Source of the DNA: Streptomyces sp. NBC_00457
GTDB lineage: Bacteria; Actinomycetota; Actinomycetes; Streptomycetales; Streptomycetaceae
Assembly (NCBI RefSeq): GCF_036014015.1
Contig: NZ_CP107905.1
Coordinates: forward strand, 7,254,001-7,318,000
Direction: 5' to 3'
Length of the DNA stretch: 64,000 nt
Part shown: in pieces, positions 1-8,618 of the stretch
Layout: each line of letters starts with the position of its first letter
Numbering within the stretch: the stretch's first letter is position 1
Notes under the pieces: model-generated
Seen by the model: only the letters and a program-made list of their open reading frames with translations
What the model was told of the DNA's origin: nothing
Databases searched by the model: none
Program-made: the position numbers and the translations under genes

Positions 1-2086
1 TCGTACGGCAGACCTCGCTCGCCCGCGGACACCGGTCGGCGAACCGGCAGCCCGCCGGGAAGTCCGCGGGGGACGGCACGACCCCCTTGACCTGCGTCAT
101 CCGCTCGGCCGCGCTCTCCAGGGACAGCACGCTGCCGAGCAGCCCGCGCGTGTAGTGGTGGGCCGGCGCCTCCACCAGATCGGCGGTCACGCCCGTCTCC
201 ACGATCTGCCCGCCGTACATCACCACCACCCGGTCGGTGATGTCGGCGATCAGCGCGAGGTCGTGCGAGACGAGGATCAGCGCGAACCCCAGCTCCTCGC
301 GCAGCCGGAGCAGCAGCTCCATGATCTGCGCCTGTACGGTCACGTCGAGCGCGGTCGTCGGTTCGTCGGCGACGATCAGCTTCGGGTCGCGGGACAGCGC
401 CATGGCGATCAGGACGCGCTGACGCTGGCCGCCGGAGAGTTCGTGCGGATAGCTGCGCAGGGTGCGGTCGGGGTCGAGGCCGACCATCGTCAGCAGTTCA
501 TGCGGGCTACGGCGCCCTCCGCGTCGTACGACCTGCTTGAGCTGCGCGCGGATCGTCATCGCCGGGTTCAGGGACGACAGCGCGTCCTGGTAGATCATCG
601 CCATCTCGTGGCCGAGCAGCTTGCGGCGCACGCGCATCGGCTCGGCGAGCAAGTCGCGCTGGTGGAAGCGGACTTGGCCCCGCACCCGGGCCCCCTTCGG
701 CTCCAGGCCCATCACCGTCAGCGCGGTCAGCGACTTGCCGCAGCCCGACTCGCCCACCAGGCCGAGGACTTCACCGGGCTGCACCTCGAAGCTGATCCCG
801 TCGACGATGTCCACGCCCTGGTGCCGGGCCGCGAAGCCGATGGCCAGGTTCTCCACGGCCAGCACCGGCTGAGCGCCGCCGGGCAGTGGCCGGGCCCGTG
901 CCCGCAGCCGCGCCGCCGCCTCGGTCAGCCCCGGCAGCTGCACGATCTCCCCGCTGCCCGGCTCCGGCGCCTCCAGCCGGTCGTCCTCGTCGCGGACCTC
1001 GACCTCCCGCGCCGACGGTGCCGCCCACGCGTCGGAGACGCCCTCGGAGAGGATGTTCAGCGACAGCACGGTCACCAGCATCAGCAGCCCGGGGAAGACG
1101 GTCGCCCACCAGCCGCCGGTCAGCACCATGTTCTTGCCGTCCGCGATGACACTGCCCCAGGACGGGTCCGGCGGCCGGACGCCCGCGCCGATGAAGGACA
1201 GCGACGCCTCGAAGACGATGGCCTCGGCGACCTGGACGGTGCAGAACACCAGCACGGGCGCGGCGCAGTTGATGGCCACGTGCCGCCAGACGATGTGCGG
1301 GGTGCGGGCGCCGATCACCCGCTCGGCCGTCACATAGTCCTCCCCGTACTGATCGAGGACATTGGCCCGTACGACCCGTGCCACGGGCGGCGTGAACAGG
1401 AACGCGATCGCGCAGATGAGGACCGTGATGCCGCCGCCGAACACGGCGACCAGGACGGCGGCCAGCGCGATCCCCGGGAACGCCATCACCACGTCCAGGC
1501 AGCGCATCAGCGTCTCGTCGACGGCCTTGCGGGAGGTCGCCGCGATCGCGCCGACGAGCGCGCCCACGACGAGCGCGAGCCCGGTCGCGCCGAGCCCGAT
1601 GGCGAGGGACCAGCGGGCGCCGTACATCAGCCGGCTCATGATGTCCCGGCCGAGGCTGTCCTGACCCATCCAGTGCTCGGCGGACGGATGACCGGTGCCG
1701 TCGACGGGCGGCTGCTGGTCGAGCGGGTCGTCCGGCGCGAGCAGCGGGGCGAACAGCGCCACCAGGACCACGACGGCCAGGAAGCAGACGGAGATCTTCG
1801 ACAGCAGCGGCAGCCGGCGCCAGCCGCGCAGCCGGATGCCGGGCCGGGCTGGGGCGTGTGGCGAAAGTCCCGTCGTCCGCCCGGAGGGCGGGCCTGGCGG
1901 CGTCTGGTGCGTGCTCTCGGCGTGCCGGGCGGAAGCCCTCGTACTGGACGTACTTGGGCTTTCGCCCGGTGCGGCGAGTGGGGGTCCCCCCGGCCGGAGG
2001 CTGGGGGAGCGTGCCAGGCGTCGCCAGGCAGACGGGACTTTCGCCGCACGCCCCAGGGCGTCCGTGAGCCCCTTGCGCGTGAACAT
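1..2086 (-). CDS. Fused ABC importer permease-ATPase (DppC-DppD type), partial
   Basis: Translating the minus strand from ATG at 2086 gives an open frame of 695 codons that runs off the left edge. Residues about 78-320 form a DppC/OppC-type permease with several membrane segments. After a short linker comes an OppD/DppD ATPase with Walker A (GESGCGKS), signature (LSGGQRQR), Walker B (LIVADEPTTALD) and the start of the C-terminal oligopeptide-binding motif (CRFADRCPRA). It would energise uptake of peptides or oligosaccharides with the genes upstream. Its ATG overlaps the stop of the upstream permease (TGATG), so the two are co-translated. Permease-ATPase fusions are known in actinobacteria, so the fusion itself is believable. 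Odd feature: residues about 12-77 are encoded by a palindromic repeat inserted without breaking the frame. The partner ATPase probably lies beyond the edge. Confidence 0.85.
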   Translation of the reverse strand, partial: MFTRKGLTDALGRAAKVPSAWRRLARSPSLRPGGPPLAAPGESPSTSSTRASARHAESTHQTPPGPPSGRTTGLSPHAPARPGIRLRGWRRLPLLSKISVCFLAVVVLVALFAPLLAPDDPLDQQPPVDGTGHPSAEHWMGQDSLGRDIMSRLMYGARWSLAIGLGATGLALVVGALVGAIAATSRKAVDETLMRCLDVVMAFPGIALAAVLVAVFGGGITVLICAIAFLFTPPVARVVRANVLDQYGEDYVTAERVIGARTPHIVWRHVAINCAAPVLVFCTVQVAEAIVFEASLSFIGAGVRPPDPSWGSVIADGKNMVLTGGWWATVFPGLLMLVTVLSLNILSEGVSDAWAAPSAREVEVRDEDDRLEAPEPGSGEIVQLPGLTEAAARLRARARPLPGGAQPVLAVENLAIGFAARHQGVDIVDGISFEVQPGEVLGLVGESGCGKSLTALTVMGLEPKGARVRGQVRFHQRDLLAEPMRVRRKLLGHEMAMIYQDALSSLNPAMTIRAQLKQVVRRGGRRSPHELLTMVGLDPDRTLRSYPHELSGGQRQRVLIAMALSRDPKLIVADEPTTALDVTVQAQIMELLLRLREELGFALILVSHDLALIADITDRVVVMYGGQIVETGVTADLVEAPAHHYTRGLLGSVLSLESAAERMTQVKGVVPSPADFPAGCRFADRCPRASEVCRT
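1849..2056. repeat. 208-bp palindromic element inside the ABC transporter gene
   Basis: The outer arms are 26-bp near-perfect inverted repeats (1849-1874 and 2031-2056; core GGCGAAAGTCCCGTC against GACGGGACTTTCGCC). Two nested pairs of arms lie inside, centred near 1953, so nearly the whole element can fold into one long hairpin. No transposase is encoded. It looks like a non-autonomous, MITE-like Streptomyces repeat. It lies inside the 5' part of the fused permease-ATPase gene and is read through in frame. Confidence 0.75.
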
Positions 2087-3045
2087 CAGGAGGCTTCCCT
2101 CAGTCGCGGGTTGACCAGCAGGTAGAGGATGTCGATCACGAGGTTGATGACGACGAAGCCGGTCGCGGTCGTCAGGACGACGCCCTGGACGACGGCCGGG
2201 TCGCCGTTCTTCACCGCGTCGATCATCAGCTTGCCCATGCCGGGCAGCGAGAAGATCGTCTCGATGACCACCGCGCCGCCGAGCAGATAGCCGACGCGCA
2301 GGCCGAGCACGGTGAGCGGATTGATCAGCGCGTTGCGCAGGACGTTCCGGCCGACCACGACGCGCGGCGGCAGACCGCTGCCGATCGCGGTGCGGACGTA
2401 GTCCTTGTCCAGCTCCTCGACCACGGACGTCCGGACGATGCGCGTGAGTTGGGCCGCCACCGGCAGGGACAGCGCGAGCGCCGGGAGCGTCATCGTCTTC
2501 AGCCAGCCGGTGAAGGAGTCCGCCGGGTTGATGTAGCCGCCGGTCGGGAACCAGCCCAGGTCGACCGCCAGGTACTGGATCATCAGCAGCGCCAGCCAGA
2601 AGCCGGGCGCCGCGACGCCGGTCAGTGACACGACCCGGATGATCTGGTCCGGCAGCCGGTCCCGGTAGATCGCCGCGGTCACGCCGCCGATCAGCGACAG
2701 CACCACCGCGATGCCCAGGCCCAGGAAGGTGAGCTGGAGGGTGAGCGGCAGCGCGGTCGTGACCTGGTCGATCACCGGCGCCCGGGTCAGTGCGCTGATG
2801 CCCATGTCGCCATGGAGCAGGGCGCCCACGAAGTCGACGTAGCGCACCGGGAGCGGGTCGAGCAGACCGTTCTCCTCACGGAACTCACGCAGTTGCTCGG
2901 GCGTCGGATTGGCGCCCTGGAAGAAGGCGGACGCCGGGTCGACGTCCGAGAACCGCATCACCAGGAACACGAACAGCACGATGCCGAGCATCAGCGGTAC
3001 GAGCAGGGCGACACGGCGGGCCAGGATCCTGGCGATGGCGACCAC
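2086..3045 (-). CDS. ABC importer permease, DppB/OppB type
   Basis: This 319-residue integral membrane protein starts MVAIARILARR, followed by a hydrophobic first helix, a long periplasm-facing loop and five further hydrophobic segments. The loop carries the family sequence (ASAFFQGANPTPEQLREFRE) and the EAA-type cytoplasmic loop holds RTAIGSGLPPR. Length and layout match BPD_transp_1 permeases of the peptide/nickel family. It lies 27 bp after the binding-protein gene, and its TGA overlaps the ATG of the fused permease-ATPase. It should form the translocation channel with the fused subunit. The substrate cannot be read from the permease. Confidence 0.9.
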   Translation of the reverse strand: MVAIARILARRVALLVPLMLGIVLFVFLVMRFSDVDPASAFFQGANPTPEQLREFREENGLLDPLPVRYVDFVGALLHGDMGISALTRAPVIDQVTTALPLTLQLTFLGLGIAVVLSLIGGVTAAIYRDRLPDQIIRVVSLTGVAAPGFWLALLMIQYLAVDLGWFPTGGYINPADSFTGWLKTMTLPALALSLPVAAQLTRIVRTSVVEELDKDYVRTAIGSGLPPRVVVGRNVLRNALINPLTVLGLRVGYLLGGAVVIETIFSLPGMGKLMIDAVKNGDPAVVQGVVLTTATGFVVINLVIDILYLLVNPRLREAS

Positions 3046-3072
3046 GGACCAACTCCCGTACGACGTCGGTGA

Positions 3073-4698
3073 CTAGACCCACTTGGCCTGAAGCAGGTTG
3101 ATTCCGGGGTACGGCTGTGCCCTTATCCCGGCGAGTTCGTTGGGGTCCCAGGCGGTCATCAGCTCGTTGTGGACGACCGGGTAGAGCACGGCCTGTTCGG
3201 CGACGACGTCGATGTAGTCCTGGATCATCGTCTTCTTCCGGTCCCCGTCCGGCTCCCGGGTCGCCGCGTCCATGTCCTTGAAGAGCTTCTTGGCGACGGC
3301 GTTGTCCGCCCAGCGCGTGTACCCCATCCACAGGTTGGTGGGCCCGTAGTTGTAGTGCATGATCAGGTCGGCGTCGAGGCCGAACTGGTTGGGGTTCGAG
3401 GCGGCGGCGACGACCTGGTAGTCCTGCTTCTGGTCCATCTTGGTGAAGACGGCCGTGGTCTCCTGCGGATTGAGGGTCGTCTTCACGCCGATCGCGTCCC
3501 AGGACGCCTTGATGGTCGGCAGGCAGTCGACGATCCAACTCACGTTCACCGCAAGGATGTCGATCTTCAGCCCGCGGACCCCGGCCTGCTTCAGCAGCGC
3601 CTTCGCCTTGTCGGGGTCGTAGTCGTAGACCGTCTTCGCGCGCCGGTAACTGGGGTTGCCCTCGTTGAGGAAGGACGACGACGGCTTCCCGTGCCCCTTC
3701 AGCGCCACTTCCACCATCTTCTCGGTGTCGATGGCGTAGTGCAGCGCCTGCCTCACCCGCACGTCGTCGAAGGGCTTGTGCTTGGTGTTGAACATCAGGA
3801 ACAGGTTGTTCATCCCGGCCCCGCCCGCGACCGTGAGCCCGCCGCTCTTGAGCTGGCCGATGTTGGCGTACGGGATGTTGTCGGCGATCTGCGCGCCCGC
3901 GCTGGCGCCGGAGATGCGGGCGACGCGCGGGGCGGCGTCCACGATCGTCAGCCAGTTCATCTTCTGGAAGGTGGCCTTGCGCGGGCCGTTGTAGTCGGCG
4001 TACGCCTCGAAGGTGGTGTTGGACTTCGGGTGGTGCGCGGTCTGCCGGTACGGTCCCGAGCCGATCGCCTTGCCCCTGATCGCGTCGTCGAAGGCACCCG
4101 GCTGCGAGAACACGTGCTTCGGCATGATCTTGGCGAGGGTGAGCCGCGAAATCCCTTCCGGGAAGGGGAACTTGAGCACCAACTCGACGTTCTGCGCGTC
4201 GATCTTCCGGACTTCCTTCAGCCAGCTCGCGAAGAACCCCTTGGCCAGGGTCTGGGTCTTCGGGTCGAGGATCCGGTCGAAGACGAACACCACGTCGTCG
4301 GCGGTGACCGGCTTCCCGTCGTGGAAGGTGGCCCCCGCCCGCAGCGTGAACTTCCAGGACGTGCTGTTCGGGTCGCCCGGCACCTGCGTCGCGAGCGCCG
4401 CGTACGGCTCGCGGGAGATCGGGTCGGTGTCGAGCAGCCCTTCGTAGATGTGGTTGTTGGCGGCCATGCAGAACGCCGACGCGGTCTGCATGGGATCCCA
4501 GCTGCCGTCGTTGCCATAGCCGATGACCGCGGTCAGAGTGCGGTTCTTGCCGCTGCCGCCGGTGTCATTGGTCGACTCCGGGCCCGATGAACAGGCCGAC
4601 AGCGACGCGGTGACGGCGGCGGACGCTCCCAGCGCGCCGGTGTACTTCAGGAACGTCCGGCGATGCAGCGCCGGCATGTCGTCGGTCACGTCGCGCAC
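3073..4698 (-). CDS. Solute-binding lipoprotein, SBP_bac_5 family (DppA/OppA-like)
   Basis: This 541-residue extracytoplasmic binding protein is the first gene of the importer operon. The N-terminus has a twin-arginine-like motif (HRRTFLKYTG) followed by a hydrophobic stretch and a lipobox (LSAC), so it is a membrane-anchored lipoprotein. Translation may start at the internal Met-9 (MPALHRRTF). The family pattern of a dipeptide/oligopeptide receptor is clear: WKFTLRAGATFHDGKPVTADDVVF, seen here in shorter pieces, then VRQALHYAID and a C-terminal lobe. Family members bind peptides, nickel chelates or oligosaccharides. A secreted glycosidase-fold protein is encoded nearby, so sugars are possible. 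A GntR regulator is divergently transcribed. Confidence 0.9.
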   Translation of the reverse strand: MRDVTDDMPALHRRTFLKYTGALGASAAVTASLSACSSGPESTNDTGGSGKNRTLTAVIGYGNDGSWDPMQTASAFCMAANNHIYEGLLDTDPISREPYAALATQVPGDPNSTSWKFTLRAGATFHDGKPVTADDVVFVFDRILDPKTQTLAKGFFASWLKEVRKIDAQNVELVLKFPFPEGISRLTLAKIMPKHVFSQPGAFDDAIRGKAIGSGPYRQTAHHPKSNTTFEAYADYNGPRKATFQKMNWLTIVDAAPRVARISGASAGAQIADNIPYANIGQLKSGGLTVAGGAGMNNLFLMFNTKHKPFDDVRVRQALHYAIDTEKMVEVALKGHGKPSSSFLNEGNPSYRRAKTVYDYDPDKAKALLKQAGVRGLKIDILAVNVSWIVDCLPTIKASWDAIGVKTTLNPQETTAVFTKMDQKQDYQVVAAASNPNQFGLDADLIMHYNYGPTNLWMGYTRWADNAVAKKLFKDMDAATREPDGDRKKTMIQDYIDVVAEQAVLYPVVHNELMTAWDPNELAGIRAQPYPGINLLQAKWV

Positions 4699-4942
4699 GG
4701 TTCCTCCAGCGAGATGAGGGTGGGGGTACGAGAGGACGGGCGGAAAATATGAGGAGATACGACGTCCTACGTCCTGCAGTCAGCGCGACCATAGGAGGGG
4801 CTGTGAGGGCGGTCAAGGGAACGCACACGAATGGCGTATATGCCAGAGGTCGGACCAATGGCGCTGTGCCGTGCCGATGTTGACGAACCGTCATCGGTGA
4901 GACGTGGGACGTGGGACGTCCCGGGCGCGTACGATGCGGCGC
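4699..4942. promoter_or_regulatory. Divergent control region with GGACGT repeats
   Basis: This intergenic region separates the importer operon from the GntR gene. It holds GGGACGT-GGG-ACGTCCC (4906-4922, perfect 7+3+7 inverted repeat), just before the GntR start. A related inverted copy, GACGTCCTACGTCC, lies at 4761-4774 in front of the binding-protein gene. The shared GGACGT half-site near both promoters suggests that the GntR protein represses both directions. This assignment is inference. Confidence 0.45.
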
Positions 4943-5647
4943 ATGTCCTCGGAGCCCAGGAACAGCCGGATACAGCGCGAGGTCGTACAGCTGATCCTCG
5001 ACCGCAAGCTCCGGGTCGGTGCGCCGCTGCCCACCGAGACCGAGCTGATGGCCGACCTCGGCGTCAGCCGCAACTCCGTCCGCGAGGCCCTCAAGGCGCT
5101 CCAGGCGCTCGACATCGTGGAGATCCGGCACGGCTTCGGCACGTACGTCGGACAGGCCTCCCTGACGCCTCTGATCGACGGGCTGACCTTCCGCACACTG
5201 GCCCGGCACGAGGGCGACGCCGACGCGCTCGCCGACATCCTCCAAGTCCGCGAGGTGCTGGAGGAAGGGCTGATCCGGCGAGTGGCGCCGCTGCTCACCG
5301 ACGCCGACCTGGACCGCCTCGAGTCCGTGGTGGACCGCATGGAGGCCGCGGGCCGGGCCGGTACGCCCTTCGCCGAACTCGACCGGGAATTCCACGAGTT
5401 GCTCTACGCCTCGCTCGGCAACGCCCTCGTGCCGCAGCTGCTCGGCGCCTTCTGGACCGTCTTCCGCCGGGTGGCCGGCGCCCTCGGCCGCCCCAACGAA
5501 CCCGCACCGGAACTCACCGTCAGCCGCCACCGCGACATCGTCACAGCCCTGCGCGCCCACGACGTCGAGGGCGCGCAGCGCGCGATGGCCGTCCACTTCC
5601 AGGGAATCGAGGCGCGGGCGGCGGCGCCGGCGGGGCCCACCGGGTGA
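4943..5647 (+). CDS. GntR-family transcriptional regulator with FCD domain
   Basis: This 234-residue regulator starts MSSEPRNSRIQREVVQL. The upstream in-frame GTG codons fall in the presumed operator, so the later ATG is chosen. The N-terminal winged helix (LPTETELMADLGVSRNSVREAL) is typical of GntR. The C-terminal helical FCD domain shows the metal/ligand pattern R..L......A, FH.LL and H.DI..AL..HD. FadR-subfamily proteins sense organic acids or sugars. It is divergent from the ABC importer, so it probably controls the importer and possibly the secreted TIM-barrel gene downstream. Confidence 0.9.
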   Translation: MSSEPRNSRIQREVVQLILDRKLRVGAPLPTETELMADLGVSRNSVREALKALQALDIVEIRHGFGTYVGQASLTPLIDGLTFRTLARHEGDADALADILQVREVLEEGLIRRVAPLLTDADLDRLESVVDRMEAAGRAGTPFAELDREFHELLYASLGNALVPQLLGAFWTVFRRVAGALGRPNEPAPELTVSRHRDIVTALRAHDVEGAQRAMAVHFQGIEARAAAPAGPTG

Positions 5648-5811
5648 GCCGGCCGGCGGGGGGCGCCGTCCCCTGTGCGGCGCCCCCGTGGACAGTGTTC
5701 GTGCCACGGAAGCCTCTGGATGTGATCGAGGCCGAACCTCATACCTTGGTTGCCGTGCCATAGACCTTCGGGCGACAGCCTGGACAGGCCCCCGCTCCCC
5801 ACAGTGAGGGC

Positions 5812-6942
5812 ATGGAGAACACCAAGAACGGGATCAGCAGGGCGCGGTTCCTGGCCGGGGCCGTGGCCGCCGGAGTCGCGGGGGCGGCGATGCTGCCGGC
5901 GACCGGTGCACAGGCGACGGAGGCGACGGGGGGCCGCCGCGGGCTGCGGCACCGGGGTGTCGTCTACACCGTCGGCGCGGGGGAGACGCCCGGTACGGCC
6001 TTCAGCGCCGCCCGCATGCGCAGGGACATCCGGGTCATCCGCGACGACCTGCACGCCGACACCGTCGACGTCACCGGTGATGGCGTCGAACGCCTCAACA
6101 CCACCGCCACCGAGGTCGCCGAAGCCGGACTGCGCGTCTGGCTGCAGCCCACCCTCGGCGACGCCCCCGAGCGGGACATCCTCGACCACATCGCGGAGAC
6201 CGGCCGGCACGCGGAGCGGCTGCGCCGGCAGGGCGCGGGCGTCGACTTCAGCGTGGGCTGCGAGTTCTGGCTGTTCGTGCCGGGGATCGTGCCCGGCGAG
6301 ACGGTCCTTGAGCGCATTGAGAACCTCCTGAACGGCACGGTCGACTGGGAGAAGATGCAGCGCCGTCTCGACGCTTTCATCGCCAAGGCCGCCGCGGTCG
6401 GCCGCTCCGTCTTCCACGGCCGCCTCTCCTACGCCGCCGCGCAGGACGACAAGGTCGACTGGAACCTGTTCGACATCGTCGGCATCGACTACTACTCCTC
6501 CCACCGCGACCGCGCCGACTACGTACGGGAGTTGAAGCGCTACCTCCGCTGGGGCAAGCCTCTCGCCATCACCGAGTTCGGGACATGCACGTTCGTCGGC
6601 GCCCCCGAGGCGGGCGGTATGGGCTGGAACATCGTCGACCACTACAAGACTCCGCCGGAGATCAAGGGGAATCCGGTTCGGAGTGAGCGTACGCAGGCCG
6701 ACTATCTGGTCGAGCTGCTGGACGTCTTCGAGTCGATGGGGCTGTATGCCGCCATGGTCTTCGAGTTCGTCACCGCGGACTCCGAGCACCGGGCGGACGA
6801 TCCTCGCTACGACATCGACATGGCGAGCTACGCCATCACGAAGCCGATCAAGGACCGGCCGGGGGACCCGGAATCGGACTGGCACTGGGAGCGGAAGGAG
6901 GCGTTCGGGGCGATTGCGCGCCGCTGGGGGTGCCGGGTGTAG
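5812..6942 (+). CDS. Secreted TIM-barrel protein, glycoside-hydrolase-like
   Basis: This is a 376-residue protein with an N-terminal export signal (SRARFLAGAVAAGVAGAAML followed by an Ala-rich cleavage region ending near ATEA). The mature part reads as a (beta/alpha)8 barrel: DDLHADTVDV, VWLQPTLGD, VGCEFWLFVPG, IVGIDYYSS, AITEFGTCT and AAMVFEF. E in VGCEFW and E in ITEFG lie where clan-A glycosidases place their acid/base and nucleophile, so hydrolase activity is plausible. Homologues are sometimes labelled abortive phage infection proteins; I see nothing supporting an anti-phage role. It follows the GntR gene by 164 bp and may belong to the importer's regulon. Confidence 0.6.
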   Translation: MENTKNGISRARFLAGAVAAGVAGAAMLPATGAQATEATGGRRGLRHRGVVYTVGAGETPGTAFSAARMRRDIRVIRDDLHADTVDVTGDGVERLNTTATEVAEAGLRVWLQPTLGDAPERDILDHIAETGRHAERLRRQGAGVDFSVGCEFWLFVPGIVPGETVLERIENLLNGTVDWEKMQRRLDAFIAKAAAVGRSVFHGRLSYAAAQDDKVDWNLFDIVGIDYYSSHRDRADYVRELKRYLRWGKPLAITEFGTCTFVGAPEAGGMGWNIVDHYKTPPEIKGNPVRSERTQADYLVELLDVFESMGLYAAMVFEFVTADSEHRADDPRYDIDMASYAITKPIKDRPGDPESDWHWERKEAFGAIARRWGCRV

Positions 6943-6965
6943 GTCGTGGGCGTGTGCGGGTTCGT

Positions 6966-7006
6966 TGTGGCTGGTCGCGCAGTTCCCCGCGCCCCTTGCG
7001 GGGCGC
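6966..7006 (+). repeat. Hairpin repeat copy 1 (3'-end associated)
   Basis: The sequence is GTGGCTGGTCGCGCAGTTCC followed by a GC-rich hairpin GCGCCCCTTGCGGGGCGC. It lies 23 bp after the TIM-barrel gene and in the same orientation. Four more copies occur at 16790-16830, 45782-45837, 55449-55504 and 57405-57447. It probably acts as a transcription terminator or 3'-end stabiliser. Confidence 0.75.
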
Positions 7007-7021
7007 GGGTGGTACCGCCGT

Positions 7022-8518
7022 CTAGTCGCAGTACGTGTCCTTTCGCGGCCTCTCCCCGGTCGCCAGGAACCTCGACACCACGTCGTCCCCGCACGCCGTG
7101 CCGTTGGCCAAGTACGCGTCGTGGCCCGTCGCGTCGTTGACGACCATGACCGCGCGCTTGCCGAGGGCGGCACGCAGCTTCAGGGCGCCGCTGAGCGGGG
7201 TGACCGGGTCGCGTTCGTTCTGTATGAGGAGGACGTTGGACGGGCCGCGGTCGGTGATGCGTACCGGCGCCTCGCGCGGCTCGTTCGGCCAGGCGGCGCA
7301 GAGCATCGCGTTGCGGGGCATGCCCGCGGTGAGCGGGAACTCGGCCCGGCTCTTCGCGACGTCGGCCTCGTACGCGGCGGCGGACTCGGGCCAGTCGGCG
7401 TCGTTGCAGATGGTCCCGGCGCCGACCGCGGTGACGTTCTGTAGCACCTCCTCCGGCGGGGACGGCGGCGCGGGCGGCACGGTCCCCTTCCGCGCGGCGA
7501 CGATCAGCTGGGCCAGGTCCTGGAAGTCGTCCGGGTCGTCCAGGTCGTTCAGCATCGCCTGGCGCAGGTCGTTGCCGTCGAGCACGGGCGGGTTGTGGCC
7601 GGGCCAGGGGATCGGTTCGCGGTCGAGGCGGGCGGCCAGGCTCAGGAAGCCGGACCGCACCTCGGCCGGGGTCGCGGCGACGCGGTCCGGATTGCCAGGC
7701 GCGGAAGCCCACTTGGCGAACTCCGGGAACGCGTCCTCGACACCCTGCTCGTGGGCGGCCAGCCAGGCGCGCTGGACCCTGACAGGGTCGGGATTGTCGT
7801 TGCTGTCCAGCACGATGCGGTCGGTGCGGTGCGGGTACAGCTCGTTGTAGATCGAGCCGACATAGGTGCCGTACGAGACACCCCACGCGGAGATCTTCCG
7901 CTCGCCGAGCGCGGCCCGGATGCGATCGAGGTCGCGGGCCTCGTTGACGGAGCTGAGGTGCCGGATCAGCTCGCCGCCGTTGCGGGCGCAGGCGTCCGAC
8001 AGGCGCTTCGCGGTGACCAGGTTCTCCGTGATGGAGCCGTCGGGGGCGGGCCAGGGCCGGGTCGCCGTGAGGGCGAGGTCGCGGCGTTCGAGGCCGCAGT
8101 CGACGGAGGTGGAGGGGGCCAGCCCGCGCGGGGCGAACCCGATCAGGTCGTAGGCGTCGCGCACCTTCTGCGGCAGCTTTTGGCCCTTGCCCGACGGGTC
8201 GTTGAGGCTGGTGCCGCCGGGTCCGCCGGGGATCAGCAGTAAGGCGCCCCGGCGGGCGGACGGGTTCTCGCTCGGGATACGGGAGACGGCGACGTCGATC
8301 GTCGGCCCGTCCGGGGCGGCGTAGTCCATCGGCACCTCGACCGTCGCGCACTGCTGTCGTGGATCGAGGCCGGTGCCCTCGCACTTCGTCCACTTCAGCG
8401 ACTTCGGCGACTTTGGCGCGGGCCCGCTCGTGGCGGACGCGGTGAGAGGCGTCACGACACCGAACACGATTCCGGAGGCGGCGGCGATCAGGGCGAGGCT
8501 CTTGGTCATCGGCTTCAT
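7022..8518 (-). CDS. Secreted alpha/beta hydrolase, tripeptidyl-aminopeptidase (TAP) family
   Basis: This 498-residue protein starts at MKPMTKSLALIAAASG. The longer upstream frame lacks a ribosome site and is rejected. A signal peptide ends near TASATSG. The hydrolase core has the oxyanion motif LLLIPGGPGGTS, the nucleophile elbow GVSYGTYVG (Ser), and a C-terminal TAP-like domain with QNERDPVTPLSGA (Asp) and ATGHDAYL (His). The family removes N-terminal tripeptides or processes secreted proteins (Slp/Tap enzymes). Codon 93 is TTA (8240-8242), so translation should depend on the bldA tRNA and be tied to development. It stands alone, facing the repeat at its 3' end. Confidence 0.9.
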   Translation of the reverse strand: MKPMTKSLALIAAASGIVFGVVTPLTASATSGPAPKSPKSLKWTKCEGTGLDPRQQCATVEVPMDYAAPDGPTIDVAVSRIPSENPSARRGALLLIPGGPGGTSLNDPSGKGQKLPQKVRDAYDLIGFAPRGLAPSTSVDCGLERRDLALTATRPWPAPDGSITENLVTAKRLSDACARNGGELIRHLSSVNEARDLDRIRAALGERKISAWGVSYGTYVGSIYNELYPHRTDRIVLDSNDNPDPVRVQRAWLAAHEQGVEDAFPEFAKWASAPGNPDRVAATPAEVRSGFLSLAARLDREPIPWPGHNPPVLDGNDLRQAMLNDLDDPDDFQDLAQLIVAARKGTVPPAPPSPPEEVLQNVTAVGAGTICNDADWPESAAAYEADVAKSRAEFPLTAGMPRNAMLCAAWPNEPREAPVRITDRGPSNVLLIQNERDPVTPLSGALKLRAALGKRAVMVVNDATGHDAYLANGTACGDDVVSRFLATGERPRKDTYCD

Positions 8519-8618
8519 GGGTACGAGCCTCGCGGAGCCCGACCGTCCCTCACATCCGGGCAACAACCCACTTCGCACGGGGGATTACCCCAGGTCCCAC
8601 GTCAGGGTCACCCCCGAC

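Noticed and set aside
155..2125. Long plus-strand open frame opposite the fused permease-ATPase
   Set aside because: Its translation is Arg/His/Gln-rich without domains, whereas the minus strand encodes clear permease and ATPase motifs. It is an antisense shadow caused by high GC.
3169..4590. Long plus-strand frame opposite the SBP_bac_5 gene
   Set aside because: It has no domain content. The minus strand carries the lipobox and binding-protein motifs.
5812..6942. Abortive phage infection (defence) protein
   Set aside because: The name is applied to some homologues, but the sequence is a secreted TIM barrel without Abi motifs and lies beside a nutrient importer, not in a defence island.
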